A stretch of 64,000 bases of DNA from NCBI GenBank assembly GCA_900314645.1, contig OMWB01000003.1:62001-126000 (forward strand). Direction: 5' to 3'. Of this stretch, positions 41,191 to 50,303 are shown in pieces; position 1 is the stretch's first letter, and the number at the start of each line of letters is the position of its first letter. The position numbers and the translations under genes are program-made. Source of the DNA: an uncultured Actinomycetes bacterium. GTDB taxonomy: Bacteria; Actinomycetota; Coriobacteriia; Coriobacteriales; Atopobiaceae. Under the pieces are notes generated by a model. That model saw only the letters and a program-made list of their open reading frames with translations. It made no database searches and was not told where the DNA came from.

Positions 41191-42115
41191 ATGGCCAAGC
41201 AGTATCTGGTTCTCGACATCGGCGGCACATTCATCAAGTACGCGCTCATGGACGAAGAGGCACAGTTCATCGAGCAAGGTAAGGTTCTTGCTGACACTTC
41301 CTGTGAGGAGGCCATGTTGGCATCTCTTGGTGTGCTCGCAGCCAAGATGAGCGAGCATGAATACGAGGGCGTTGCCATCTCCATGCCAGGCCGTATCGAC
41401 ACGGGGCTTGGGTATTGCCCATACGGGAGGGTCCTTCACCTGGGTCCATAACTACCCTGCGGCCGAGAAGTACGGTGAGGTCTTTGGCAAGCCTTGCACC
41501 ATCGCCAACGACGGCAAGTGCGCGGCAAGTGCGGAGAACTGGATTGGCGCTCTCTCTGATGTCAACTCCGGCGCGGTGCTGGTGCTCGGTACCGGCGTCG
41601 GTGGCGGCATCGTGATCAACAACGAGGTGTGGATGGGCGCTACGGGTGGCGCTGGCGAGCTCTCCGCGTTCATCACTGACCACGAGGGTGTTAAGAACGG
41701 TCTCGGTTGGGGCAACATTGGCATCATGTGGGCTGCGCACATTTCTGCTGGCTCCATCACGGGTAAGTATGGCGCGCTCAAGGGTATCGAGAAGGCTGAC
41801 GGCATCATGCTCTTCGACGCCTACGAGGCGGGTGACCCTATCGTCCGGGATGTGCTCAAGACCTTTGGCGAGGAGGCCGCGGCTGGCATCTGCTCGCTTC
41901 AGAGCGTGCTTGACCTCGAGCGCTATGCTATCGGTGGCGGCATCTCCGCCCGTCCGGAGACCACCCAGATCATCAAGGATGCCATGGATGCGCTCTTTGA
42001 TCCGTATCTCGACTTCCTGCCTTACGGCAAGCCGGAAATCGTCACCTGCAAGTTTGGCAACGAGGCCAACCTCATCGGCGCGCTGGCCTTCCACCTGAAG
42101 AGGATTGGCGCATAA
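41191..42115 (+). pseudogene. ROK-family sugar kinase, single-base frameshift
   Basis: The 5' frame from ATG 41191 (GGGGGAGG before it) reads VLDIGGTFIKYALMD, the ROK ATP site, to MPGRIDTGLG. The remaining protein (IAHTGGSFTW, GTGVGGGIVINN, GGAGELSAF, GGGISARPE) continues in the next frame to 42115. An extra G in the GGG at 41410-41412 explains it. Intact, it would be about 307 residues and phosphorylate a hexose or N-acyl-hexosamine. The zinc-binding CxCGxxGC motif of many ROK proteins is absent. Either a recent mutation or a sequencing error is possible, because the rest of the frame is undamaged. Confidence 0.85.
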
Positions 42116-42136
42116 CAAACGCTCTTCGTAACAAAA

Positions 42137-42179
42137 GGCGGGTCCACGGGGGGTGTCCCCTGCGGACCCGCCTCCTTTT
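42137..42179. terminator. Bidirectional terminator between ROK kinase and esterase
   Basis: GGCGGGTCC (42137-42145) pairs with GGACCCGCC (42164-42172). AAAA lies before and CCTTTT after, giving T-runs in both directions for the two convergent genes. Confidence 0.85.
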
Positions 42180-42185
42180 GCCACG

Positions 42186-43070
42186 TTATGCGAAGGTGCG
42201 GTCAAGCCATTCGCAGGCGAGCTCGGCCCAGTGAGCGAGGTGCAGATCAACCTGCTCGGGCTTGTGCGCAGTGGCCTCGGTTGCAAGCGAGAGTCCGTGC
42301 GCACCGTCTTGGAACACGTGCAGCTCACAAGGGACGCCCGCTTCGGTCAGTCGACGGGCGTATTCAAGGGATTGCACGGGGTCAAGGAGACCGTCACCAA
42401 AGGTGGTCCATACAAAGGTGGGAGGGGTGCCGTCAGAGATGTGATCCGTGGGGCTTATCTCGCGCACCAGCTCGTCCGTAAGCTCGCGATCTCCAAGGAG
42501 CGCCTTGTCGACGGCTGCTTGGAAGGCCTTCATCTGCACGGCAGCACCTTCGCCCAGAACGGCTTCCATATCCGCCTCGTCACGTTTGATCATGCCGCCT
42601 CCGCGGTAGTCTACAAGCGGATAACAGAGTACGGCGGCATTGGGCTGACGCTCTTCCGGCGTGCCATGGCCGCTGAAGAGCGCGGTGTTCCAATGAGTCT
42701 CGTACATCGCACAGATCCACCCGCCGGCAGAGAATCCCAAAACGCCAATGCGCTGCTGGTCAACGGCCCACTCGGTGGCGTTGACACGCACCGCGCGGAT
42801 TGCGTCTGCCAAGTCAAAAAGCGCCTGTGGATAAGCATCGACTCCTGGGGCCGTGGCCGCTGTTGTGTAGGTGAGCACGGCGGCATGGAAGCCCGCGCGG
42901 TTGAGCATTCGTGCGACAGGCGCGCCCTCGTTGGGACTGCAGCCCAAAAAGCCTCCGCCAGGGCAAACGATGACGAAGGGCTTGGGCGTGTTGTCCTCAG
43001 TATCCTTAAGCAGAAAGAGCTTGAGGTTTACCAGGGGGTTGTCCCCGAGGACAATAGTCTGGCGCTTCAC
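42186..43070 (-). CDS. Alpha/beta hydrolase (acetyl-esterase-like)
   Basis: 294 residues, cytosolic, no signal peptide. The oxyanion-hole region is VCPGGGFLGCSPNEG, the nucleophile elbow GFSAGGWICA, and a late DGAHGLSLA supplies His. This fits BD-FAE/Axe-type carbohydrate esterases that remove acetyl or feruloyl groups from sugars. It lies convergent to the ROK kinase and divergent from the rhamnosidase gene (223-base gap), consistent with breakdown of substituted plant or bacterial glycans. The exact substrate is unknown. Confidence 0.85.
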   Translation of the reverse strand: MKRQTIVLGDNPLVNLKLFLLKDTEDNTPKPFVIVCPGGGFLGCSPNEGAPVARMLNRAGFHAAVLTYTTAATAPGVDAYPQALFDLADAIRAVRVNATEWAVDQQRIGVLGFSAGGWICAMYETHWNTALFSGHGTPEERQPNAAVLCYPLVDYRGGGMIKRDEADMEAVLGEGAAVQMKAFQAAVDKALLGDRELTDELVREISPTDHISDGTPPTFVWTTFGDGLLDPVQSLEYARRLTEAGVPCELHVFQDGAHGLSLATEATAHKPEQVDLHLAHWAELACEWLDRTFA

Positions 43071-43293
43071 GATGTCACTCCTTGCTTACGTTGGGTCCGG
43101 TTCTCTGTATGAGAGCGGCTGTATTGCAAATACCATACACCCGCGTCGTACTTGCAATAGAGCTCGTTGAGCCGCAAAAATGCGCGGTCTCTTTCGAATA
43201 ATTGACCTGCGGCGGATCCAGTAGCAATGTGATGCCTCACCCATGTCACAATGGCAATGGTTCACCTTATGAGACAGCATCGGGGAGGATGCC

Positions 43294-46065
43294 ATGAGAA
43301 TTGCGCGCATGCACGTCAACCACATCAGCAATCCGCTTGGGTTCGATCTGGGGGAGCGGCCGACGTTCTCCTGGGTCGTTGAGGACGCGGAGGGCAAGAA
43401 GGCTGAAGCATCGCGTGTGGTGGTGACGCGCGGCGGCGAGGTTGTAACGGATACGGGCTGGGCAAACCTTGATGCCAAGGCATGCGCGCTGGACGTTCCG
43501 CTGGCTGCACGGACGCGCTATGAGTGGACCGTCTCTGTGAAGAGTGACGCTGGCGAGGAGGTTACGAGCGAGCCTGCCTGGCTTGAGACGGCGAAGTTGG
43601 ACGAGCCGTGGGTTGCCCAATGGCTCACCTGCGACTACGACGATCCGCGCCATCCTGTGTTCAGCAAGACGCTCGAACTCGATGGCAAGGAGGTCGCCTC
43701 TGCGCGCCTGTACATTGTCGGCCTCGGTCTGTACCAGGCCTTTATTGGTGGCGAGCGTGTGGGCAACGAGTATCTGGCTCCCGGTACGCATGCGTTTGAC
43801 CAGTGGATTCAGTACCAGACCTACGATGTGACTAACCTTGTGACCGACGCTGCCGAGCTCTCCGTGCAGCTTGGCCATGGCTGGTACAGCGGTCGCTTCG
43901 GCTTTGTGAAGACTAACGTTGGCTACTACGGCAACGACTGGCGCCTCATCGCAGAGCTGCGCGTGACGTACGCTGACGGTTCCGAGCAGGTCATCGGTAC
44001 GGACGACAGCTGGCGGGTTACCCGCTCCAACGTGACCTTCTCCAACATCTATGACGGAGAGCACGTGGATGATACGCTGACGGCTACGGAACCGGTGGCG
44101 GCAACGCTCCTTGCGCAAGACGAGGCTGCTGCCGCGACGGCAAAGCTCCATGACAGAGTGTCCCTCCCCGTGGTGGCGCACGAGACATTCGCGCCGGAAC
44201 TCATCCGTACTCCGGCGGGGGAGTGCGTACTCGACCTTGGTCAGAACATCGCGGGAACCTTCCGCCTGCGCGGCCAGTGGCCGACTGGGTCGAAGGTACA
44301 CGTGCAATTTGGCGAGCTCCTGCAGGATGGCAACTTCTATCGTGACAACCTGCGCACAGCTTTGGCCGAGTACTGGTACACGAGCGACGGCGAGCCGCAT
44401 GAGCTCGAGGCGCGCAACACCTTCTACGGCTACCGCTACGCCAAGATCGAGGTTGACGGGATGGCTCCTGCCGAGTTTGATCCCTCGACTTTTACGGGCA
44501 TTGCGCTCTACAGCGACTTCGACGGTGAGCGCGGCCGCATCACCACGGGCAACGCCAAGGTCAACCAGCTCATCAGCAATGCTCGCTGGGGCATGAAAGA
44601 CAACTTCCTCGACACTGCAACCGACTGCCCGCAGCGTGACGAGCGCATGGGTTGGACGGGTGATGCAAACGTGTTCTCTGCCACGGCGCTGCGTCTGGCT
44701 GCACCCTATGCCTTCTATCGCAAGTTCCTGTATGACATGGCCCTTGAGCAGGCAACCGTTGACGGAAACATGCCCATGGTGGTGCCGAGCTACGGCCTGA
44801 AGAACGGTGCCTCGGTGTGGGGAGATGCCACCACGTGCATCCCCTGGAACATGTACGAGGTTGACGGCGATCCGGCCATTCTTGTGGAGCACTACGATGC
44901 CATGCGCAGCTGGGTTGACTACATGACGCGCGTGGACGGAGACGATCATGGCTGGGGTCGCAACTTCCAATTTGGTGACTGGCTGGCGCTCGACAGCAAG
45001 GATCCTCAGGGACGCCGTGGTTACACTGACGAGGGGCTGATTGGCTACATTTCGTACTGGAACAGCACGGTTATCGTGGCTCAGGCTGCTCGCGTGCTGG
45101 GTAAAGCCGAGGACGAAAAGCGGTATCTCGACCTCGCTGCTTCCATCAAGGAATGGATTGAGACGGAGTATTACACCGCAACCGGCCGCTGTGCAGTAAA
45201 CACCCAGACTGCGTACGTCATCTCGCTGTGGTATGGCTTCGGCAACCGCGCGTGGAACGTCGCCCAACTGCGTAAGCTTCTGGAAGAGAACGGCGGCAAG
45301 CTGAGCACGGGCTTTGTGGGTACGCCGCTGCTGTGTCCAGTGCTGACGCAAGCAGGGCTGGTGCGCGACGCCTATGGACTGCTTTTGAACGAGGACTACC
45401 CTGGCTGGCTCTTTGCGGTGAATTTGGGCGCCACCACCATCTGGGAGCGCTGGAACTCGCTGGACGCCGATGGCCACATCACGGGCATCGACATGAACTC
45501 GATGAATCACTACAGCTATGGTGCGATTGCCGAATGGCTTATGAGCTATGCCGCTGGCCTGAACTTTGCGACTCCGGGCTTTGCCCGTGCGAAGGTTGCA
45601 CCTTGTGTGGATTGGCGCCTGCGTTCGTGCGCAGCCGAGATGGACACCGCTGCCGGTACCTACGCCGTGAGCTGGGATTGCATTGACGAGACTCACCTGA
45701 CGGTAAAGGTAACGGTGCCGTTTGGTGGCGAGGCTGACGTTACGCTGCCATACGCGGATGAGGCTGCCTACGAGGCGCTGGGCGGACACGTGCTTGCAGC
45801 CGGTACGTACGAGGTGACTTACAAGACGACGCAGTCGCTGCGCTGGGCGCCGAGCGTCGATTGGACCGTTTCGCAGATCCTCGCTGAGCGCAAGGTAAGC
45901 GACGTAGCCCGCAAGTTTGTGGATGGCTGGGACTTCTCTATTCTGGGCGCCGACCAGTCCAAGACCCTGCGCGAGCTGCAGGCCGAGGGCCTAGGCCAGA
46001 ATCGGAAGATGACTGCGGACGAGCTTGCCGCCTGCGACGCCGATCTCAAGGAGCTCGCCGACTAA
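43294..46065 (+). CDS. Alpha-L-rhamnosidase, GH78
   Basis: 923 residues, GGGGAGG before the ATG. It has no signal peptide, so it acts in the cytosol on imported rhamnosides. N-terminal beta domains (PLGFDLGERPTFSWVV) are followed by the carbohydrate-binding module region (ECVLDLGQNIAGTFRLRG) and the (alpha/alpha)6 barrel with the GH78 signature DCPQRDERMGWTGDANVFS; the acid and base residues lie around this segment and the later WGDATTCIPW. The length matches the family. The divergent esterase suggests joint action on acylated rhamnose-containing glycosides. Confidence 0.93.
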   Translation: MRIARMHVNHISNPLGFDLGERPTFSWVVEDAEGKKAEASRVVVTRGGEVVTDTGWANLDAKACALDVPLAARTRYEWTVSVKSDAGEEVTSEPAWLETAKLDEPWVAQWLTCDYDDPRHPVFSKTLELDGKEVASARLYIVGLGLYQAFIGGERVGNEYLAPGTHAFDQWIQYQTYDVTNLVTDAAELSVQLGHGWYSGRFGFVKTNVGYYGNDWRLIAELRVTYADGSEQVIGTDDSWRVTRSNVTFSNIYDGEHVDDTLTATEPVAATLLAQDEAAAATAKLHDRVSLPVVAHETFAPELIRTPAGECVLDLGQNIAGTFRLRGQWPTGSKVHVQFGELLQDGNFYRDNLRTALAEYWYTSDGEPHELEARNTFYGYRYAKIEVDGMAPAEFDPSTFTGIALYSDFDGERGRITTGNAKVNQLISNARWGMKDNFLDTATDCPQRDERMGWTGDANVFSATALRLAAPYAFYRKFLYDMALEQATVDGNMPMVVPSYGLKNGASVWGDATTCIPWNMYEVDGDPAILVEHYDAMRSWVDYMTRVDGDDHGWGRNFQFGDWLALDSKDPQGRRGYTDEGLIGYISYWNSTVIVAQAARVLGKAEDEKRYLDLAASIKEWIETEYYTATGRCAVNTQTAYVISLWYGFGNRAWNVAQLRKLLEENGGKLSTGFVGTPLLCPVLTQAGLVRDAYGLLLNEDYPGWLFAVNLGATTIWERWNSLDADGHITGIDMNSMNHYSYGAIAEWLMSYAAGLNFATPGFARAKVAPCVDWRLRSCAAEMDTAAGTYAVSWDCIDETHLTVKVTVPFGGEADVTLPYADEAAYEALGGHVLAAGTYEVTYKTTQSLRWAPSVDWTVSQILAERKVSDVARKFVDGWDFSILGADQSKTLRELQAEGLGQNRKMTADELAACDADLKELAD

Positions 46066-46078
46066 CCTGTTACCGCGA

Positions 46079-46172
46079 ACGCACCCGCGGACCCATACAA
46101 ACGGGACAGGCACCGTAGTTCGGAAATCCGAACTACGGTGCCTGTCCCGTTTGTATGGGTCCGCGGGTGCGT
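46079..46172. repeat. 94-bp perfect palindrome
   Basis: Two 46-base arms (46079-46124 and 46127-46172) are exact reverse complements around a central AA. The arms contain GGGACAGGCACC, a word I recall from REP-like intergenic repeats in many genomes. It lies 13 bases after the rhamnosidase stop and 24 before the end of the convergent HAD gene, so it can also terminate both transcripts. Confidence 0.95.
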
Positions 46173-46196
46173 CCTAGGGGCTACCCCCTTGACGCA

Positions 46197-46973
46197 CTAG
46201 CGACGCATGAAGTCGGAGATGGCCTCGGCAGCGTGGTCAACCAGCACGTCGGCGTGGGCGTGCATCTCAGGGTCAGCCGAGTTGAACGTGTAGGCCACGT
46301 CGGCTGCGTCAAGAAGCTCGATATCGTTGAACGAGTCGCCGATGCCAGCGGTCAACGTGGCGCCATAGTACTCAGCCGCCTTGAGCAAGCCCGTTCCCTT
46401 TGAGCAGCCAGCGGGCACCACGTCGATGCTCGCCAGGTTCACATATGCCTGGACAATGCCGGCAAAGCGCTCGTTTACCCTGTCGGCGGCCTCTTGTGCG
46501 ATCTCGATGCTTTCGTTTTCCATGGCATAGCCGTAGAACGGACCTTTTACCTCGTCAAAGGAGCTAATGGTCTGGAGGAACGGCCACTCGATGTCTTTCG
46601 CAAACGTCCAATAGTTCTCGGTTGCGCAGACCAGGGCATAGTCGGGCCCCTTTGCCATCGGCGAGCAGAGGTGATAGAGCTCCTCGGCAACTTCGCGCGG
46701 AATGGTTTTGTTCCAGATGAGTTGGCGGTTGCGGTCAAAGATGGCGGCGCCGGTCGTTGCGATGTAAAAGTCGAAGGAAAAGTCGAGGCCGGGGGCTGCG
46801 TCGGTCTGGCTGGTGAGGCCCAAGAGCGGACGTCCCGTGCAGACGCCAAAAAGCCCGCCTGCCGATTGGAAATCGAGAATCGCCTGCGTGTCAGTGGGGC
46901 TGACGAGGTACTGGTCGTCCGTCTCCCAGAAGTGAAGCGTTCCGTCAAAATCGCTGGCAAAGAGCTTGGGCAT
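46197..46973 (-). CDS. Cof-type HAD hydrolase
   Basis: 258 residues from ATG 46973 (GAGGAG before it). Motif I is FASDFDGTL, motif II is in VCTGRPLLG, and the C-terminal GIGDSFNDIELLDAAD is the Cof/YidA metal-binding motif IV. It dephosphorylates small sugar or nucleotide phosphates. Its start faces the left TGTACA array, so that array lies in its upstream region too. It is convergent with the rhamnosidase gene. Confidence 0.9.
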   Translation of the reverse strand: MPKLFASDFDGTLHFWETDDQYLVSPTDTQAILDFQSAGGLFGVCTGRPLLGLTSQTDAAPGLDFSFDFYIATTGAAIFDRNRQLIWNKTIPREVAEELYHLCSPMAKGPDYALVCATENYWTFAKDIEWPFLQTISSFDEVKGPFYGYAMENESIEIAQEAADRVNERFAGIVQAYVNLASIDVVPAGCSKGTGLLKAAEYYGATLTAGIGDSFNDIELLDAADVAYTFNSADPEMHAHADVLVDHAAEAISDFMRR

Positions 46974-47055
46974 GGTGTTCTCCTCAGGCATACGCGGTGT
47001 CGTTCCATCATATGACAGGTACCCCATCGCCATTGTTTTTCCCAAGGCGGCGAAG

Positions 47056-47220
47056 AAGTGTACACGCTGGCGCGGTTATTTGGGCAGTATGGGGAAAGCC
47101 CAAATAGGTTTTCTGTCATGTACACTTCGGTAATTCACGGTAATGAAAAAGTGTACACAACAACTGAATCAACTGGCCATTTATAAAAACATGCGAAAGA
47201 TGAAGCCAAAATGTACACTT
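47056..47220. repeat. Left TGTACA array (60/33/60 spacing)
   Basis: Four TGTACA cores at 47059, 47119, 47152 and 47212, in the contexts AAGTGTACAC and ATGTACACTT, alternate in orientation. Spacing between core starts is 60, 33 and 60 bases. The first 60-base unit also has an internal hairpin (TATTTGGGC with GCCCAAATA). It lies between the HAD start (46,973) and the start at 47,258. Confidence 0.9.
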
Positions 47221-47257
47221 AAAAGGTGGCGTGGAGACCCGATTAGGGAGGGTGACA

Positions 47258-48508
47258 ATGCAACTGACGTTGAATGGCCTTTCGGCGCTCAAGGTATTAC
47301 GGCAGCTTCGCAGAGACTCATCATGGTCTGTAGACCGCGCGTCGCGTGCTTGCCTTCCCTCGCCAGAAGCGGGGGTGCGGGGACGGTGGTCTCGTGCCGA
47401 TATCGAGTCGCTTCTCGCTGGGCATGGGCTATCGTCCTCATTCTCGGAAGAGGCCCCGCTTCACGTTGCGGTGCCACGTCCATCCGATCGCCTCAGGAAC
47501 AAGGGCATCAAAAACACTGTCTATACGCATGGCTTGCCTTGCGACGCCTTCCTTGATCTTGGCTTCGGATTGTATGTGAGCAGTCCTGAGCTGCTGTTTG
47601 TTGAACTATCGAGTGTCATGTCCTTTGAGGTGCACCTTCTCTTGGGCATGGAGCTATGCGGCTCCTTCTCCCGCGACCCCGATAAGCCGCGAGAAGGCGG
47701 CGTTGCCTACGACGTTCCTGCCGTAACGAGCGTTGAGAAGTTGCGCTCATTCGTTGACTCTTGCCGAGGCGTGAAGGGAACCGTGCAAAGCAGAAAGACG
47801 CTCGAGTGGCTTCAAGATGGTTCGTGGTCGCCTATGGAGGCGGTCGTTGCAATGCTGGCGGTCTTGCCTGGTAGCATGCTCGGATACGACCTGTGGCCGG
47901 TGGATCTCAATGTGCGTGTTGCAACGGGGAATGGTGCAACGAAAAGTGAACGCGTGCCAGACCTTGTGTTCCGGGGGACTGAAGTTGGCCTGAACTATGA
48001 CGGCGAGGACCACCTTTCGTTGCAAGAGATTGTGGACGCTGCTATGCAACTGGCAGCTTCGCCAGGAGATGAGTCGTCTCAAAAGGCGCTTGATCGTGCC
48101 TTGCGCGAGGTGCGTGAAAGTGCGGTGTCCGATAAGCGCCGGGACCGCGACCTAGGAGCATCGGGACTAACTGTGTTTGCCGTAACCAAAGAGGACTTGT
48201 ACGAGCGGGGTGGGGTGGACCGCCTTATGCTCCAGGTTATCGATGCCATCGAGCACACTGGCAAGCGGCGACTGAATAAGCAGCGGGTCATGTTAGAGAG
48301 TGAACTCCTGTCAGCGATGCGCCAAGAGCTCATCTGGTCCCTCTTGCCAGGCAGGGTTGGCCTCGAACATGCTGCGGTCTATGCCGAGCTTGTGAGACCG
48401 AACCCTGACCCAGTGCGATATCAGCGAGAGGCACGTTTTGCCAACGGGGCGTGGAGTATCAGCCAAAGTGAGCGAGAAGAAACACCGACGCAGGAAGTGT
48501 ACTTTTGA
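47258..48508 (+). CDS. AbiEi/VSR-like nuclease-fold protein, function unknown
   Basis: 416 residues from ATG 47258 (GGGAGGG before it). The C-terminal part reads VPDLVFRGTEVGLNYDGEDH and later DKRRDRDLGASGLTVFAVT, the layout of DUF559/VSR-type folds seen at the end of AbiEi-like proteins (D, then x-Y-D-G-x-x-H, then D..RD..L...G). In the usual motif the Y-D-G is preceded by Glu; here it is Asn (LNYDG), so nuclease activity may be lost. The region before it (VSSPELLFVELSS) also resembles that family. Two matching repeat arrays flank the gene, and the last codons (EVYF) overlap the right array. Defence or toxin-antitoxin roles are guesses. Confidence 0.5.
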   Translation: MQLTLNGLSALKVLRQLRRDSSWSVDRASRACLPSPEAGVRGRWSRADIESLLAGHGLSSSFSEEAPLHVAVPRPSDRLRNKGIKNTVYTHGLPCDAFLDLGFGLYVSSPELLFVELSSVMSFEVHLLLGMELCGSFSRDPDKPREGGVAYDVPAVTSVEKLRSFVDSCRGVKGTVQSRKTLEWLQDGSWSPMEAVVAMLAVLPGSMLGYDLWPVDLNVRVATGNGATKSERVPDLVFRGTEVGLNYDGEDHLSLQEIVDAAMQLAASPGDESSQKALDRALREVRESAVSDKRRDRDLGASGLTVFAVTKEDLYERGGVDRLMLQVIDAIEHTGKRRLNKQRVMLESELLSAMRQELIWSLLPGRVGLEHAAVYAELVRPNPDPVRYQREARFANGAWSISQSEREETPTQEVYF

Positions 48509-48660
48509 CGGGAGGCATTCGGGCTCTGTGGGGAAGGGCCGAATAGATTGGCCGGCATGTACACTTTGTTCGGAAGCATGCGGGGAGGAGTGTACACGCC
48601 GCCGCAATCATTTGTGCGCTTGGAAAGAAGCCCGAATGATTCTGTTGGGATGTACACTTC
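48495..48660. repeat. Right TGTACA array (60/33/60 spacing)
   Basis: Cores at 48498 (TGTACT, one mismatch), 48558, 48591 and 48651 repeat the 60, 33 and 60-base spacing of the left array. Units contain hairpins such as ATTCGGGC with CCGAAT and AATCATT with AATGATT. The array begins inside the last codons of the upstream gene and ends 33 bases before the metallophosphoesterase start. Confidence 0.9.
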
Positions 48661-48688
48661 TGACAGGGTGGCAAAGGAGGGACAGCGC

Positions 48689-49318
48689 ATGCGGTACTTC
48701 ACGGCGGACCTGCACTTGGGCGACAAGACCATCGCGCAGTGGCGAGGCTTTGGGGACGACCTTGCCGCGCATGACGCCATGATCCTCTCTCGCTTGAACG
48801 AGCGCGTAAAGCCAGATGACGAGCTCTGGCTGCTTGGTGACCTTTGCACGCCGCGCGTGGACAACGTTACGGCCATGCGCAAAGCCATCGCCTGTAACAC
48901 CGTGCATGTGGTGGTAGGCAATCATGATTCCCGTTCCAAGTTCGTGACCTGCGGGTTATTTGCTTCCGTTGAGTATTACGCCGAAGTTGGCCGCTATCGG
49001 CGCGACGGCTACAAGTTTGTGATGAGCCACTATCCCATGCTCGACTGGGACCGTGCGTACCACGGCTCATTCATGCTGCATGGCCACATCCACAGCCTGC
49101 CTGCAGAGGCGAGGGAGGATATCGCGCCGCGTGATGCGCAAAACGGTGGCATGGGCATACGAGGCTACAACGCTTCGAACGCCGAGCGTGGCATCAGGCG
49201 CTTCGACGTGGGCGTAGATGCCAACGGGTACTACCCAGTGAGCGACCAAGAGATCCTTGCCGCGCTCCCCAGCGACGAGGAGTGGAGCGCAATGCACAAC
49301 GGGTTGCGCGTAGATTGA
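48689..49318 (+). CDS. Metallophosphoesterase
   Basis: 209 residues from ATG 48689 (AAAGGAGG before it). The calcineurin-like motifs are complete: ADLHLGD (residues 6-12), LWLLGDLC, VVGNHD, SHYP and LHGHIHS, giving a two-metal site. Members of this group hydrolyse phosphodiesters or phosphomonoesters in the cytosol; the substrate is unknown. The right TGTACA array lies directly upstream and could contain its promoter or operator. Confidence 0.88.
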   Translation: MRYFTADLHLGDKTIAQWRGFGDDLAAHDAMILSRLNERVKPDDELWLLGDLCTPRVDNVTAMRKAIACNTVHVVVGNHDSRSKFVTCGLFASVEYYAEVGRYRRDGYKFVMSHYPMLDWDRAYHGSFMLHGHIHSLPAEAREDIAPRDAQNGGMGIRGYNASNAERGIRRFDVGVDANGYYPVSDQEILAALPSDEEWSAMHNGLRVD

Positions 49319-49351
49319 GCACACGAACGAAGTCCGAGCGGTCGGAACTCG

Positions 49352-50283
49352 TCAGCCAGCTGCCTCGTCTGCCTCGCAAAGCTCGAGGAACCGTGCCATA
49401 AGCCTCTCCACCTCGTCGGGGTTTTCCACGGGGTAAACCTCATCATCGTCAAACTTTGCCAGCTCAACCGTGCTGAAGGGGAAGGGGATGAGCTCCTTGC
49501 CGGAGTCAAACGAGAAGCTGATGTAGCGGCCCTCATACGAGAAGTTCTGGCGATGCTCGAGGTCAATCCGCACTTCGCTGAGCGCGTTCCACAGCTCGAC
49601 GATGGCAGCCTCGTCTGTGATGGTACCCTGCGTTGCTCTCTCGGCATACAGGCTGACGCTTTCAGGGATGGAGGTTCCCGTCTGGATCCCTTGGTCAAAC
49701 TTGTCAAAGCTTGAGTAACATTCGTGCATGTATTCAGCCATGGTCACCGTGCCAGAGAGTCCGAAGGGCGGTATGTGCTGTTCGGCCATGTTTGCAGGCC
49801 CATCGCCCCTCTCGTTCATGATCTCGTCCTGTAGCGCACGGATATATGACCACAGCGCCACGTCATCCTCGATGGCGTAGTTCTCGGGTCCCCACACAAG
49901 CAGTCGGTGACGTACATACCGGGCTCGCCAGGCACGCGCACGTGGGCGAGGTAGTTGTAGAGCGCGATGATGAGCTCCTGATCGGTCAGGGTGACCTCTG
50001 GGCGAGAGCCCATCTCGTCATACATGGCATACGCTTCAAGCGGAATCTGGCCGTCGTTCATGGCGGCAATGAGCGCAGCTCCACCCTCGTTGTCTTGGAA
50101 AAGGAGGATGGAGTCATCGGGCAGTCTTGTAGTGATTTGGTTGGTGCCCGTCACGCGCGGTGCGGTGTCAACGGCTCCCTCATTTGGATTGCGCTGAGCC
50201 CTACATCCCCAAAGCGTCGCCGTCAGCATGATCGGCAAAACGGCTGCGAGAGCACAGAAGACATGCCCCTTGACTCGTTGCAT
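49352..50283 (-). pseudogene. Lipoprotein gene with single-base frameshift
   Basis: From ATG 50283 a signal sequence (FCALAAVLPIMLTATLWGC) and mature part run to MYVTDCL near 49,900. The natural continuation (VWGPENYAIEDD to ARFLELCEADEAAG) is in another frame, ending at 49352. One missing G in the run around 49,895 explains the break. Intact it would be about 310 residues; no family was recognised. It is downstream of the AAA protein gene on the same strand (20-base gap). A sequencing error cannot be excluded. Confidence 0.7.
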
Positions 50284-50303
50284 GACTACCCCCCAAAAGG
50301 TCA

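Noticed and set aside
43267-45789. Very long open frame of 840 codons on the minus strand
   Set aside because: It is antisense to the GH78 rhamnosidase gene, which has clear family motifs throughout; high GC content keeps the opposite frame open. No ribosome site or family pattern is seen.
47056-48660. CRISPR array
   Set aside because: Core motifs are only 6-10 bases and alternate in orientation, unit interiors are related to each other, and no cas gene is near.
49319-49351. Small hairpin AGTCCGA/TCGGAACT between convergent genes
   Set aside because: The stem is short with a mismatch and there is no T-run, too weak to call a terminator.
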